The notes: a model not told the origin generated them from the sequence alone. Positions 1-8,039 are shown, counted from the first letter of the stretch. The stretch is DNA of 64,000 nucleotides from an uncultured Modestobacter sp. (GCF_947486615.1 NZ_CANKUD010000003.1:310001-374000); one strand, 5' to 3'. A program made the numbers and translations.

Positions 1-540
1 GGAGTCGCGACCCAGCTCACCGGCGAGCGCGCCGACGGCGGCCGCCGCCGTGCGCACCCGCTCGCCCTTCATCGACCCGGAGACGTCGACGACGAGCACG
101 ACCGACCGCCGGGTGCGCAGCCGCTCGCGCACGACCAGGTCGTCCTCCGCGGGCACCGGGTCGGCGGCGAGGACCTCGAGCGTGCGGTCCAGGTCCAGCT
201 CGTCGGAGCCACCGCGGTAGCGCAGGCTGACCAGCTCACCCACACCACGTCGGGCCGACCGGTCCCGCTGCGGCCGGGGGACGGCGAGCCGGGCGGCGAT
301 CTCCCGGGCCCGCTGGCGGGTACGGGCGTCCGCCTCGCTCTCGGCCTGCAGGTCGTCGAGCGGCACCACCGAGCCCTCCTCCTCGGTCTCCCCCGGGGCG
401 GCGCTGCCCGGCTGCGGGGCGTCGCGCCGCCGGCCCCGGTCCCCGCCGCGGAGCACCAGGCCGCCGCCCCCACCGGAGGACGGCTGGAACAGCGACGGCT
501 CCTCGTCCAGCTGCTTGGGCTTGCGGCGCAGCGGCTGCAT
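1..540 (-). CDS. VWA-domain protein, CoxE/MoxR-partner type (3' end cut by window)
   Basis: The gene starts at ATG 540, or at an in-frame GTG at 579, and leaves the window after 180 codons, so only the N-terminal part is visible. It opens with a basic, proline- and glycine-rich stretch (MQPLRRKPKQLDEEPSLF), followed by an acidic linker. Near residues 160-168 it reads VVLVVDVSGSMKGER, the DxSxS metal-ion-dependent adhesion site of a von Willebrand A domain. It lies directly downstream of a MoxR ATPase gene on the same strand. MoxR/VWA pairs usually act as chaperones that insert metals or remodel a partner enzyme, and that role is inferred here from the pairing. The client is unknown; an enzyme of the adjacent mycofactocin island is one possibility. 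The reading frame joins the MoxR stop without another stop between them, so translational coupling is likely. Confidence 0.8.
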   Translation of the reverse strand, partial: MQPLRRKPKQLDEEPSLFQPSSGGGGGLVLRGGDRGRRRDAPQPGSAAPGETEEEGSVVPLDDLQAESEADARTRQRAREIAARLAVPRPQRDRSARRGVGELVSLRYRGGSDELDLDRTLEVLAADPVPAEDDLVVRERLRTRRSVVLVVDVSGSMKGERVRTAAAAVGALAGELGRDS

Positions 541-603
541 GCCCTGGGGGCGCCCTCCGCCGGGCCGCCGGCGTTCCACCGGCGCGTCGGCGGCGACGTC
601 CCT

Positions 604-1605
604 TCAACCGGGTTCGGCCGCCGAGGGCTCGAGCAGGAAGTGGTCCTCCCAGATCTCCCGGATCACGCTCTCCGGGGTGGCGCCGCTGACCTCGTCGACC
701 TGGATCCGGCCGGACAGCGCGACGATCATCGCGTCCAGCACGACGGTGGTGTACTGCTCGGGCAGGCCGCGCGGCGGGTCGACCGAGTCCTCGGCCGGCA
801 GGTCGACGTCCCGCACCGCGGCCAGCTGGGCGGCCACCAGGGTGATGTCGATGGCGCCGCGCACGCTGCTGCCCTGCCGGACGTCGTCCCGTTCCCGGGT
901 GGCCCGGCTGACCGCGACCGCATCGGCGACCAGCCGGCCGTTCTCCACGCCGGTGCGGCGCACGGTGATGCCCCGTTCGGCCTCGGCGTCCTGGTACCCG
1001 ATCGCGAGCCGGCACAGCCGGTCGTGCACGCTCTGCGGCAGCCGGGTGGTGCCCACGTTGTCGAACGGGTTCATCGAGGCGACCACCCGGAAGGTCGGCT
1101 CGGCGTCGACCGTGCCGGCGGTCGGGATGGTGACCCGGCGCTCGGCCATCGCGGTGAGCAGCGCGTTGAGGGTGTCCTCCGGTGCCCGGTTGAACTCCTC
1201 GACGTAGAGGAACCCGCCCTGCCGCATGGCCTGCACCAGCGGTCCGGGCTCGAAGTTCTCCGGCGTGTAGTCCTCGCGCAGCACCCGGGCCGGGTTGTGG
1301 TGGCCGATCAGCCGGGACGGCGTCAGGTCGGCATTGCCCTCCACGAAGACCAGCGGGATGCCCCACTCCTCGGTGACCGCGCGCAGCAGCGTCGACTTCG
1401 ACGTGCCCGGCGGGCCCTCCAGCAGCAGGTCGCGGCCGGCGGCGACCGCGGCGAGCAGCAGGTCCAGTTCCCGTTCCCGGCCGACGACGTGCTCGGCGAT
1501 CCGTTCCCGGGCCTTGCGGACCTGCTCCCCGGTGTCGCCGGTGACCCGGCTGCCGGTGACGACCTCGTCGCTGGTGCCCTGCTGCGCGCTGATGTCGACC
1601 TCCAC
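604..1605 (-). CDS. MoxR-family AAA+ ATPase
   Basis: This 333-residue protein is a MoxR-type AAA+ ATPase. Walker A is GPPGTSKS (residues 64-71), Walker B is the unusual FLYVEEF (132-138, where most MoxR proteins have LLLDEI), and sensor 1 is SMNPF with Asn179. An Arg-rich HDRLCRL follows near 195-200. The family hydrolyses ATP to remodel or metallate target enzymes together with a VWA-domain partner, and such a partner is encoded immediately downstream. The start is GTG 1605, 46 nt after the preceding dehydrogenase gene, and a 12-bp perfect hairpin fills that gap. It could therefore be expressed at a reduced level from the dehydrogenase operon or separately. It is unlike the second MoxR protein in the window (CoxD-like, 25,376-26,278), so the two probably serve different clients. 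Confidence 0.88.
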   Translation of the reverse strand: MEVDISAQQGTSDEVVTGSRVTGDTGEQVRKARERIAEHVVGRERELDLLLAAVAAGRDLLLEGPPGTSKSTLLRAVTEEWGIPLVFVEGNADLTPSRLIGHHNPARVLREDYTPENFEPGPLVQAMRQGGFLYVEEFNRAPEDTLNALLTAMAERRVTIPTAGTVDAEPTFRVVASMNPFDNVGTTRLPQSVHDRLCRLAIGYQDAEAERGITVRRTGVENGRLVADAVAVSRATRERDDVRQGSSVRGAIDITLVAAQLAAVRDVDLPAEDSVDPPRGLPEQYTTVVLDAMIVALSGRIQVDEVSGATPESVIREIWEDHFLLEPSAAEPG

Positions 1606-1614
1606 GATCTGCGA

Positions 1615-1647
1615 CCCCGGTGCCGGAGCTGCTCCCCGGCACCGGGG
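1615..1647 (-). terminator. Hairpin between dehydrogenase and MoxR genes
   Basis: A perfect 12-bp stem (ccccggtgccgg paired with ccggcaccgggg) with a 9-nt loop lies between the stop of the upstream dehydrogenase gene (1652) and the MoxR start (1605). There is no T tract, as is usual in actinobacteria. It may terminate or attenuate read-through into the MoxR/VWA pair. Confidence 0.45.
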
Positions 1648-1651
1648 GTGG

Positions 1652-2485
1652 TCACTTGACGGTGTAGCCGGCGTCGACCGGCAGGGTGACCCCGGTGATG
1701 TACCGCGCCTCGTCGGAGACGAGGAACAGGATCGCGTTGGAGATGTCCCGGGCCTCGACCCAGGGCACCGGCAGCGCGTTGGTGGCCTCGAACGCCTCGG
1801 CCGCCTGCTCCCGGGTCGGGTTCTCCGCGCCGCCGAGGAACAGCCCGCGGGTCTTCTCGTTCTGGATCATCACCGTGTCCACCCCGGTCGGGTGCACGGT
1901 GTTGACCCGGATCGAGTTGGCCGCGAACTCGTTGGCCAGCGTCCGCATGATCCCGACCACGCCGTGCTTGGCCGCGGTGTAGTGGATCGTGTTCGGCGTC
2001 CCCTTGAGCCCGGCGGTGGAGCTGGTGAGCACCATCGCCCCGCCACCGTTCTCGATCAGGTGCGGCAGGGTCGCCTTGCAGGTGTTCCACACGCCGGTCA
2101 GGTTGATGTCGATCATCTCCTGCCAGGCGCTGTCGGCGAGCTCCAGCGCCGGGAAGATCTCGAACACCCCGGCGTTGGCCAGCACGATGTCCAGCTTGCC
2201 GAGCTGGGCGACGCCGTCGTCGACGGCGGACTTCAGCGCCGCCGGGTCGCGGACGTCGGCCTTGGTGGCGATGATCCGCCGGTCCAGGGCCTCCACCTGG
2301 CGCACGGTCTCCGCCAGGTCGTCCTCGGTGGCCGGCGGGTACATCCCGATCGACTCCACCGGGGCGGCGATGTCGACGGCGATGATGTCGGCGCCCTCCT
2401 CGGCCAGCCGCAGCGCATGGCTGCGTCCCTGGCTGCGTGCGGCGCCGGTGATGAAGGCGACCTTGCCCTCGAGTCGTCCTGCCAT
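1652..2485 (-). CDS. Mycofactocin-type short-chain dehydrogenase (SDR A)
   Basis: This 277-residue classical SDR has a glycine-rich cofactor motif TGAARSQG (14-21), NAG (104-106) and a catalytic triad Ser155/156 (TSSTAG), Tyr169 and Lys173 (YTAAK). The insert after beta-2 (about residues 39-60, AAPVESIGMYPPATEDDL) and the TGAARxQGRSHA signature are typical of the SDR subfamily found only with mycofactocin. Members keep NAD tightly bound and pass electrons from alcohols to mycofactocin rather than releasing NADH; this is family knowledge. The substrate is not evident. It sits 12 nt downstream of SDR B, so the two are co-transcribed. It differs from the other copies in its glycophase region (GQG is SQG here) and in its C-terminal half, which suggests a distinct alcohol substrate. 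Confidence 0.9.
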   Translation of the reverse strand: MAGRLEGKVAFITGAARSQGRSHALRLAEEGADIIAVDIAAPVESIGMYPPATEDDLAETVRQVEALDRRIIATKADVRDPAALKSAVDDGVAQLGKLDIVLANAGVFEIFPALELADSAWQEMIDINLTGVWNTCKATLPHLIENGGGAMVLTSSTAGLKGTPNTIHYTAAKHGVVGIMRTLANEFAANSIRVNTVHPTGVDTVMIQNEKTRGLFLGGAENPTREQAAEAFEATNALPVPWVEARDISNAILFLVSDEARYITGVTLPVDAGYTVK

Positions 2486-2497
2486 GGCGATCTCCTC

Positions 2498-3328
2498 CTA
2501 CTTGGTGAGCATCCCGGCGTCCACCGGCAGCTGGATGCCGGTGACGTACCGGCCGGAGTCGGACACCAGGTAGAGCACCGCCTCGCTGACGTCGGCGGAC
2601 TCCACCCACGGGATGGGCAGCGCGTTGAGGCTGGCGAAGGTGTCCTGCACCTCGTCCTTGCCCGGGTTGTCCAGGTCGGGCCGGAAGTTCGAGTACGTCG
2701 ACTGGTTCTGGATCATGTCGGTGTTCACGTTGGTGGGGTGCACCGAGTTGACCCGGATCTTGTCCGGCGCGAGCTCCAGGGCGAGCACCTTCACCAGACC
2801 GACGACGCCGTGCTTGGCCGCGGTGTAGTGCGCCAGGTTCTGCACCGCCTTGAGGCCGGCGGTGGAGCTGGTGATCACGATCGCCCCGCCGTCGTCATTG
2901 GCCTTCAGGTGCGGGATCGCCGGGCGCACCGCCTTGAACTGGCCGGAGAGGTTGGTGGCGATCATGTCGTCCCACATCTCGTCGCTCATCTCCTCGGCGG
3001 TGGAGAAGCTGAGGATGCCGGCGTTGGCCACGACGATGTCCAGCCGGCCGAGCTGGGCGACGCCGTCGTCCACCGCCTGCTTCATCGCCGCGCCGTCCCG
3101 GACGTCGGCCTGGGTGGTGATGATCCGGCGGTCCAGCGCCTCGACCTCCGTGGCCGTCTGCGCCAGGTCGTCGGGGGTGGCCAGGTCGTAGGGCACCGTG
3201 CCCACCGGGGCGCACTGGTCGACGGCGATGATGTCCGCCCCCTCGCGTGCCAGGTGCACGGCGTGGCTGCGGCCCTGACCGCGTGCCGCGCCGGTGACGA
3301 ATGCGACCTTGCCGTCGAGCTTTCCCAT
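2498..3328 (-). CDS. Mycofactocin-type short-chain dehydrogenase (SDR B)
   Basis: The 276-residue protein carries TGAARGQG (12-19), ANAG (101-104), catalytic Ser155 in ITSSTAG, and Tyr168/Lys172 in HYTAAKH. ATG 3328 is preferred over the upstream in-frame codon at 3394 because a purine-rich ribosome site (gagagg) lies just before it and because family members begin a few residues before GKVAFVTGAA. The beta-2/alpha insert (CAPVGTVPYDLATPDD) marks the mycofactocin-associated SDR subfamily, whose bound NAD is reoxidised through mycofactocin. It resembles SDR C and SDR D more than SDR A, suggesting tandem duplication. It is 100 nt downstream of SDR C, with a hairpin between, and 12 nt upstream of SDR A. 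The substrate is unknown; carveol-like or other secondary alcohols are typical of the family. Confidence 0.9.
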   Translation of the reverse strand: MGKLDGKVAFVTGAARGQGRSHAVHLAREGADIIAVDQCAPVGTVPYDLATPDDLAQTATEVEALDRRIITTQADVRDGAAMKQAVDDGVAQLGRLDIVVANAGILSFSTAEEMSDEMWDDMIATNLSGQFKAVRPAIPHLKANDDGGAIVITSSTAGLKAVQNLAHYTAAKHGVVGLVKVLALELAPDKIRVNSVHPTNVNTDMIQNQSTYSNFRPDLDNPGKDEVQDTFASLNALPIPWVESADVSEAVLYLVSDSGRYVTGIQLPVDAGMLTK

Positions 3329-3390
3329 GAGAGGTCCTCTCGGTCGGGGGTGCCGGCCCGCTCCGGGTCTGGGAGCTGCCGGCGGCCAGC

Positions 3391-3420
3391 CCACGCAACC
3401 GGGGTCGGCCCGTTGCGTGG
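3391..3420 (-). terminator. Hairpin after SDR C gene
   Basis: A 9-bp perfect stem (ccacgcaac / gttgcgtgg) with a 12-nt loop sits just downstream of the stop at 3429 on the minus strand. It could partly terminate transcripts before SDR B. No T tract is present. Confidence 0.4.
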
Positions 3421-3428
3421 ATGGGGAG

Positions 3429-4250
3429 CTACGTGGTGGTGGCGCCGGCGTCGACCGGCAGCTGGATCCCGGTGACGTACCGGGCCGCGTCGCTGACCAG
3501 CCAGGCCACCGCCTCGGTGGTGTCCACCGGGTCCATCCACGGGACGGGCAGCGCGTTCAGCCCCTGGAACGGCCCGGCGACGTCGTCCCGGGAGATCTCG
3601 CCGGGGGCCAGGTCGGGCCGGAACAGCTCGTAGGTGGCCTCGTTGTGGATCATCCCGGTGTCCACCGAGGTGGGGTGCACCGAGGTGACCCGGATCCGGT
3701 GCGGTGCCAGCTCCAGGGCGAGCACCTTGGTCAGGCCCACGACACCGTGCTTGGCAGCGGTGTAGTGCGCCATGTGCTGGTTGGCCGTCAGCCCCTCGGT
3801 GGAGCTGATCAGCACCATCGCACCGCCGTCGGCCTTCAGGTGCGGGATGGCCGCCCGGGCCGTGCGGAAGACGCCGGAGAGGCAGGTGCCGACGACGTCG
3901 TCCCACATCTCGTCGGAGAGGTCCTCCGCCCGGGCGTAGCTGGTCACCCCGGCATTGGCGACGACGACGTCCAGCCGGCCGAGCCGGGCGACCCCGTCGT
4001 CCACGACCTGCTTCATCGCCGCACCGTCCCGGACGTCGGCCTGGGCGGCAACGATCCGCCGGTCGGCCGCCTCGACCTGCCGCACGGTCTCGGCCAGGTC
4101 GTCCGGCGTGGCCATCGGGTAGGGCACCGTGCCGATCTGGCCGCACCGGTCGACGGCGATCACGTCGGCGCCCTCCTCCGCCAGCCGGACCGCGTGGCTG
4201 CGCCCCTGGCCACGTGCGGCGCCGGTGACCAGGGCGACCTTGCCCTCCAT
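3429..4250 (-). CDS. Mycofactocin-type short-chain dehydrogenase (SDR C)
   Basis: This 273-residue SDR has TGAARGQG (9-16), VANAG (97-101), Ser150 in LISSTEG and the pair Tyr163/Lys167 in HYTAAKH. The insert RCGQIGTVPYPMATPDD after beta-2 is the mark of the mycofactocin-dependent subfamily. It starts at ATG 4250, only 12 nt after the stop of mftD, so the two are almost certainly co-translated. That adjacency ties the enzyme physically to cofactor synthesis. Family members oxidise alcohols with non-exchangeable NAD and hand electrons to mycofactocin. The substrate cannot be read from sequence. The catalytic-serine segment (SSTEG rather than SSTAG) is a small difference from its neighbours. Confidence 0.9.
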   Translation of the reverse strand: MEGKVALVTGAARGQGRSHAVRLAEEGADVIAVDRCGQIGTVPYPMATPDDLAETVRQVEAADRRIVAAQADVRDGAAMKQVVDDGVARLGRLDVVVANAGVTSYARAEDLSDEMWDDVVGTCLSGVFRTARAAIPHLKADGGAMVLISSTEGLTANQHMAHYTAAKHGVVGLTKVLALELAPHRIRVTSVHPTSVDTGMIHNEATYELFRPDLAPGEISRDDVAGPFQGLNALPVPWMDPVDTTEAVAWLVSDAARYVTGIQLPVDAGATTT

Positions 4251-4262
4251 CGTGCCCGTGGG

Positions 4263-5516
4263 TCAGCCCTCGGGGTGCGCGGTGGGCGGGGCCTGCCGCG
4301 TCGTCGGCAGGGCCGCGACCGCGGTCGCGGCGGCCGGGGGCTCGCCGTCCAGCCGGGTGAAGCCGGCCGGGACGATGAGGTCCTCGCGGCGCACGTCGTG
4401 CACGGAGGAGTGCCCGAGACCCAGCAGCGTCTCGTCGATGCCGCTGCGCATGATCGACAGCACGTTGCGCACGCCCTGTTCGCCACCCGCGGCCATGCCC
4501 CACAGGTAGGCCCGGCCGATCATCACCGCCCGGGCGCCGAGTGCCAGCGCCTTGACCGCGTCCGCGCCGCGGCGGATGCCGCCGTCGAAGAGGACCTCGA
4601 CCTGGTCGCCGACCGCGTCGACGACGCCGGGCAGCGAGCGGATCGAGCCAGGGGTGCTGTCCAGGTTGTTGCCCCCGTGGGTGGAGACCGAGAGCGCCGC
4701 GGCACCGATGTCCACCACCCGGCGCGCGTCGTCCGGGTGGCTGACGCCCTTGATCACCACCGGCAGGTCCAGCTGGTCGACCAGCCAGGCGAGGTCGTCC
4801 CAGGTGGGGGGCGGGGTCTGCATCCACATGCCGTAGGCGTCGAAGAACCCCGGCGGCTCCTCGCCGACCGCGCCGATGTTGGGCACGCCCAGCTCCGGCA
4901 GCTGCTTGTGCCGCAGGTAGGTGGCCAGGTACCGCGGCTTGCGGATCACCTCGGGGGCGAAGCTGGCCATCGTCTTGAGGTCCAGCTTCTGCGGGATGGG
5001 CGGGCTGCCCCAGTCGCGGCGGGAGGCGAACGACCAGTCGAGGGTGAGGATGAACGCCTTTGCGCCGGCCGCCTTGCCGCGCTCGGCGCGGGCCAGGATG
5101 TCGTCCCGGGAGCCCACCCAGTACGTCTGCAGGAAGGTCAGCGGGTTGGCCGCGGCGACCTCCTCCACCGGCTTGCTGCCGAAGGCGGACAGGCCCATCG
5201 CGGTGCCCTCCTCCTTGGCGGCACGGGCGACGGCGACCTCACCCTCGGGGTGCACCGCCTGCACGCCCACCGGCGAGATCATCAGCGGCATCGAGATCTC
5301 GTGGCCGAGCACCGTGGTGCTCAGGTCGCGCTCGCCGGGGAGGTCGGCGATCCTCGGCCGCCAGCCCAGCTCGTCGAAGGCGCCGACGTTGTCCGAGAGG
5401 GTGAGCCCCCGCTCGGTGGAGGCCAGCAGTGCCAGGTAGACCGACCGCGGCAGCCGCTTCTTCGCCCGCCACTGGGCCTCGTTCACGGTCTCGAACCAGT
5501 CCTTGGTGCTGGCCAT
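4263..5516 (-). CDS. mftD: MftD, FMN-dependent pre-mycofactocin synthase
   Basis: The 417-residue protein belongs to the FMN-dependent alpha-hydroxy-acid dehydrogenase family (lactate oxidase fold). Visible landmarks are SPVGVQ (81-86), Lys256 in VIKGVSH, the catalytic histidine His280 in STHGGNNLD, DGGIRRG (311-317) and IGRAY (333-337). The STHGGNNLD version of the active site is that of MftD, which oxidatively deaminates the MftC/MftE product to give pre-mycofactocin with an alpha-keto amide. ATG 5516 is chosen because aggag lies five bases before it; the longer in-frame reading upstream has no ribosome site. It is separated from the upstream dehydrogenase gene by 93 nt containing two GC hairpins and is followed after 12 nt by SDR C. 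Confidence 0.92.
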   Translation of the reverse strand: MASTKDWFETVNEAQWRAKKRLPRSVYLALLASTERGLTLSDNVGAFDELGWRPRIADLPGERDLSTTVLGHEISMPLMISPVGVQAVHPEGEVAVARAAKEEGTAMGLSAFGSKPVEEVAAANPLTFLQTYWVGSRDDILARAERGKAAGAKAFILTLDWSFASRRDWGSPPIPQKLDLKTMASFAPEVIRKPRYLATYLRHKQLPELGVPNIGAVGEEPPGFFDAYGMWMQTPPPTWDDLAWLVDQLDLPVVIKGVSHPDDARRVVDIGAAALSVSTHGGNNLDSTPGSIRSLPGVVDAVGDQVEVLFDGGIRRGADAVKALALGARAVMIGRAYLWGMAAGGEQGVRNVLSIMRSGIDETLLGLGHSSVHDVRREDLIVPAGFTRLDGEPPAAATAVAALPTTRQAPPTAHPEG

Positions 5517-5550
5517 GGTGCTCCTGTCTCCTGTTCGTGGGGTCGCCGGC

Positions 5551-5604
5551 GACCCGGCCCGCGGCCGGGTCACCGGTCGGGAGGCCCCGCCCGCGGGCGG
5601 GGCC
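5551..5604 (-). terminator. Paired GC hairpins between SDR D and mftD
   Basis: Two adjacent inverted repeats occupy the intercistronic gap: an almost 22-bp continuous palindrome at 5583-5604 (arms ggccccgcccg / cgggcggggcc) and a second one at 5551-5571 (gacccggc / gccgggtc). They sit just after the SDR D stop (5610). They may terminate, attenuate or stabilise the transcript before mftD. Confidence 0.45.
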
Positions 5605-5609
5605 GGCGG

Positions 5610-6446
5610 TCACTTGACGGTGAACCCGGCGTCCACCGGGAGGGTCACCCCGGTGACGAAGCGGGCGTGGTCGCTGACCAGCCAGGCGATGGCGTTGCTG
5701 ATGTCGACCGCCTCGACGCTCTCCACCGGCATGAGGTTCTCCAGCGCGGCGGAGATGCCGGGGTTCGCCTCCATGTAGGCGGTCATCTCGTCGTTCTCGA
5801 TCATCGGTGTCTGCACACCGGTGGGGTGCACGGTGTTCACCCGGATCTTGTGCTCGGCCAGCCAGTTCGCGTAGGTGCGCATCAGGCCGACGACGCCGTG
5901 CTTGGCGGCGGCGTAGCCGTCCATCCCGCCGCTGCCGTCCCCGCCGCGACCGGTGAGGCCCTGGGTGGAGCTGGTGAGCACGATCGCCCCGCCCTGCCCC
6001 TTGTCGATCATGCTGGGGACGGCGGCGTGCACGGTGTTGCGGACGCCGAAGAGGTTCACCTCGACCACGTCGCGGAAGGCCTGCTCGTGGTCGGGGTCCG
6101 GGTCGGAGGTCAGCTGCGGTGCGATGCCGGCGTTGGCCAGCACGATGTCGACCGCGCCGAGCTCGGCGATGCCCTCGTCGACCGCGGCCTGCAGGGCGGC
6201 CATGTCCCGGACGTCGGCCTGGCGGGTGACGATCCGCCGGTCGAGCGCCTCGACCTCCTTGGCGGTCTGCGCCAGGTCGTCGGGGGTGGCCATCGGGTAG
6301 GCCACCGAGCCGATCTGCGCGCACAGGTCGACCGCGATGATGTCCGCGCCCTCCTCGGCGAGCCGGACGGCGTGGCTGCGGCCCTGGCCGCGGGCTGCGC
6401 CGGTGATCAGGGCGACCTTGCCCTCGTGGTTGCTGGTGAGTGCCAT
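5610..6446 (-). CDS. Mycofactocin-type short-chain dehydrogenase (SDR D)
   Basis: The 278-residue protein has TGAARGQG near residues 15-22, LANAG, a TSSTQG serine segment and YAAAKH with the Tyr/Lys pair. It differs from SDR A-C by a longer loop before the catalytic tyrosine (GLTGRGGDGSGGMDGYAAAK) and by PDPDHEQAF in the helix that faces the active site, so its substrate pocket should differ. The insert LCAQIGSVAYPMATPDD places it in the mycofactocin-coupled subfamily. The start at ATG 6446 has gagaagg just upstream. The 357-nt gap from mftC, with a terminator-like hairpin and direct repeats, suggests that this gene has its own promoter and heads the SDR D-mftD-SDR C-SDR B-SDR A run. Confidence 0.9.
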   Translation of the reverse strand: MALTSNHEGKVALITGAARGQGRSHAVRLAEEGADIIAVDLCAQIGSVAYPMATPDDLAQTAKEVEALDRRIVTRQADVRDMAALQAAVDEGIAELGAVDIVLANAGIAPQLTSDPDPDHEQAFRDVVEVNLFGVRNTVHAAVPSMIDKGQGGAIVLTSSTQGLTGRGGDGSGGMDGYAAAKHGVVGLMRTYANWLAEHKIRVNTVHPTGVQTPMIENDEMTAYMEANPGISAALENLMPVESVEAVDISNAIAWLVSDHARFVTGVTLPVDAGFTVK

Positions 6447-6512
6447 GTCCTTCTCCTCTGACTGATCGTCTCGGGATCCGGTCTCTCGCCTCGGCTCAGC
6501 GGGGGATCAGAT

Positions 6513-6540
6513 GGGCGCCACCCCTACCGGGGGCGCCACC
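6513..6540 (-). promoter_or_regulatory. Direct repeat in the 357-nt gap upstream of SDR D
   Basis: The ten bases gggcgccacc occur at 6513-6522 and again at 6531-6540, 18 bp apart, about 70 bp upstream of the SDR D start (6446). Each copy contains the palindrome ggcgcc. This is a candidate regulator-binding site. The rest of the gap 6447-6803 shows no gene; its far end holds the mftC terminator hairpin. Confidence 0.3.
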
Positions 6541-6750
6541 GGCCTCCGTGGGTGCGCACTGCACGACCGCCAGGGAGGCGAGGTCCGGCAGGCACGAGCG
6601 CTGGGTTCAGCTCGCTGCCTGCTCGTGGACCTGCCCGAACGCGCCGGCGGCTACACCCGTCCGGCGAAGCGTCATCCGGTCGCAATGTCCGGGCGCTGAC
6701 CGCCGGACGCCCGGCCCGGAGCCCGGGGACGGGAGGGCGCACGCCCGCTG

Positions 6751-6781
6751 CCCGCCACCCTGCTGGCAGCAGGGCGACGGG
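6751..6781 (-). terminator. Terminator-like hairpin after mftC
   Basis: Just downstream of the mftC stop (6804), the minus-strand RNA can form a 14-bp stem, including two G-U pairs, with the triloop gcc; the core is ccctgct / agcaggg. No T tract follows, as is common in high-GC actinobacteria. Confidence 0.5.
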
Positions 6782-6803
6782 CGGCGAGCGGCGGGCGTCC
6801 GGG

Positions 6804-8039
6804 TCAGCCCAGCTGCAGGCCGGCCAGCGGGGACTCGTCGCAGATCTTCGCCGGGGGGACGCTCGGCATGCCCAGCAAGGTGGGCTGGCCGCGCACCGGC
6901 CCCGTGTGCGAGTGGTCGAGGTGGCTCTTGGGGGTGACCAGCTCCAGGTCGCGGGCGGCCAGCGCGCTCTCCCCGTAGCCCTGCACGCACTCCGGGTCGG
7001 GTCCGTCCAGCGGCAGACCGGTGAAGAACTTCGCCGCCATGCAGCCGCCCCGGCAGGAGTCGAAGTGCTGGCACTTGGTGCAGGCACCGCCGGTCTGCGG
7101 GTTGCGCAGGTCGGCGAAGAGCTCGCTGCCCTGCCACACCTGCTGGAACCCACCGGGGGAGCGCACGTTGCCGGCCAGGAAGTTCTCGTGGATGGCGAAC
7201 GGGCAGGCGTACACGTCACCCACCGGGTCGATCAGGCACACCACGCGCCCCGCGCCGCACAGGTTGAGCCCGGGCAGCGCCTCGCCGAACGCCGACAGGT
7301 GGAAGAACGAGTCGCCGGTGAGCACCTTGTCGCCGTTGGCCAGCAGCCAGGAGTACAGGTCCTTCTGCTGGGCCATCGTGGGGTGCAGCTCGTCCCAGAC
7401 GTCGGCCCCGCGGCCCGACGGTCGCAGCCGGGTGATCCGCAGCTGGGCGCCGTAGTGGTCGGTGAGTTCCTTGAACTCGTCGAGCTGCCCGGCGTTCTCC
7501 CGGGTGACCACGACGGAGACCTTGAAGTCCTTCATCCCGGCCTCGGCCAGGTTCTCCAGCGCCTTCGTGGCGGTGGCGAACGAGCCGGTGCCGCGGACCC
7601 GGTCGTTGACCTCGGCGGTGGCGCCGTCCAGGGAGATCTGCACGTCCACGTAGTCGGTGCGGGCCAGCTGCGCGGCGCGGGCCTTGTCCAGCTTGACGCC
7701 GTTGGTGGAGAACTTGACCCCGACGTCGTGCCCGATGGCGTAGTCGAGCAGGTGCCAGAAGTCCGGCCGGACGGTCGGCTCGCCGCCGCCCACGTTGACG
7801 TAGAACACCTGCATCCGCTGCAGCTCGTCGATCACCGCCTCGGCCTCGGCGGTGGACAGCTCCCGGGGGTCGCGCCGGCCCGAGGAGGACAGGCAGTGCA
7901 CGCACGCCAGGTTGCAGGCGTAGGTGAGCTCCCAGGTCAGGCAGATGGGTGCGTCCAGGCCGTACTCGAACTGGTCGATCAGCTTGCCACCGGTCGGCCG
8001 TGCCGGTGCCGGTGGTCGGGTGGGCAGGACGGCGGTCAT
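6804..8039 (-). CDS. mftC: MftC, mycofactocin radical SAM maturase
   Basis: This 411-residue radical SAM protein acts on the MftA precursor peptide. The SAM cluster motif is CNLACVHC (Cys42, Cys46, Cys49), followed by GGGEP (84-88). A C-terminal SPASM domain carries further cysteines (CGAGRVVC, CPFA, CTKCQHFDSCRGGC, C in PDPECVQ) for two auxiliary Fe-S clusters. Family members decarboxylate the C-terminal tyrosine of MftA and then cross-link it to the preceding valine. ATG 8039 is preceded by ggaggtg with good spacing. The gene lies 91 nt downstream of mftB. The C-terminal tail (about 30 residues after the last cysteine) is slightly longer than I would expect and is rich in Gly/Pro. Confidence 0.95.
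   Translation of the reverse strand: MTAVLPTRPPAPARPTGGKLIDQFEYGLDAPICLTWELTYACNLACVHCLSSSGRRDPRELSTAEAEAVIDELQRMQVFYVNVGGGEPTVRPDFWHLLDYAIGHDVGVKFSTNGVKLDKARAAQLARTDYVDVQISLDGATAEVNDRVRGTGSFATATKALENLAEAGMKDFKVSVVVTRENAGQLDEFKELTDHYGAQLRITRLRPSGRGADVWDELHPTMAQQKDLYSWLLANGDKVLTGDSFFHLSAFGEALPGLNLCGAGRVVCLIDPVGDVYACPFAIHENFLAGNVRSPGGFQQVWQGSELFADLRNPQTGGACTKCQHFDSCRGGCMAAKFFTGLPLDGPDPECVQGYGESALAARDLELVTPKSHLDHSHTGPVRGQPTLLGMPSVPPAKICDESPLAGLQLG

Noticed and set aside
3294..6461. Plus-strand open frame of about 1,050 codons across the mycofactocin genes
   Set aside because: It is the antisense shadow of SDR B, SDR C, mftD and SDR D; its repeated HGLGQVV-like patterns just mirror the similar SDR sequences.
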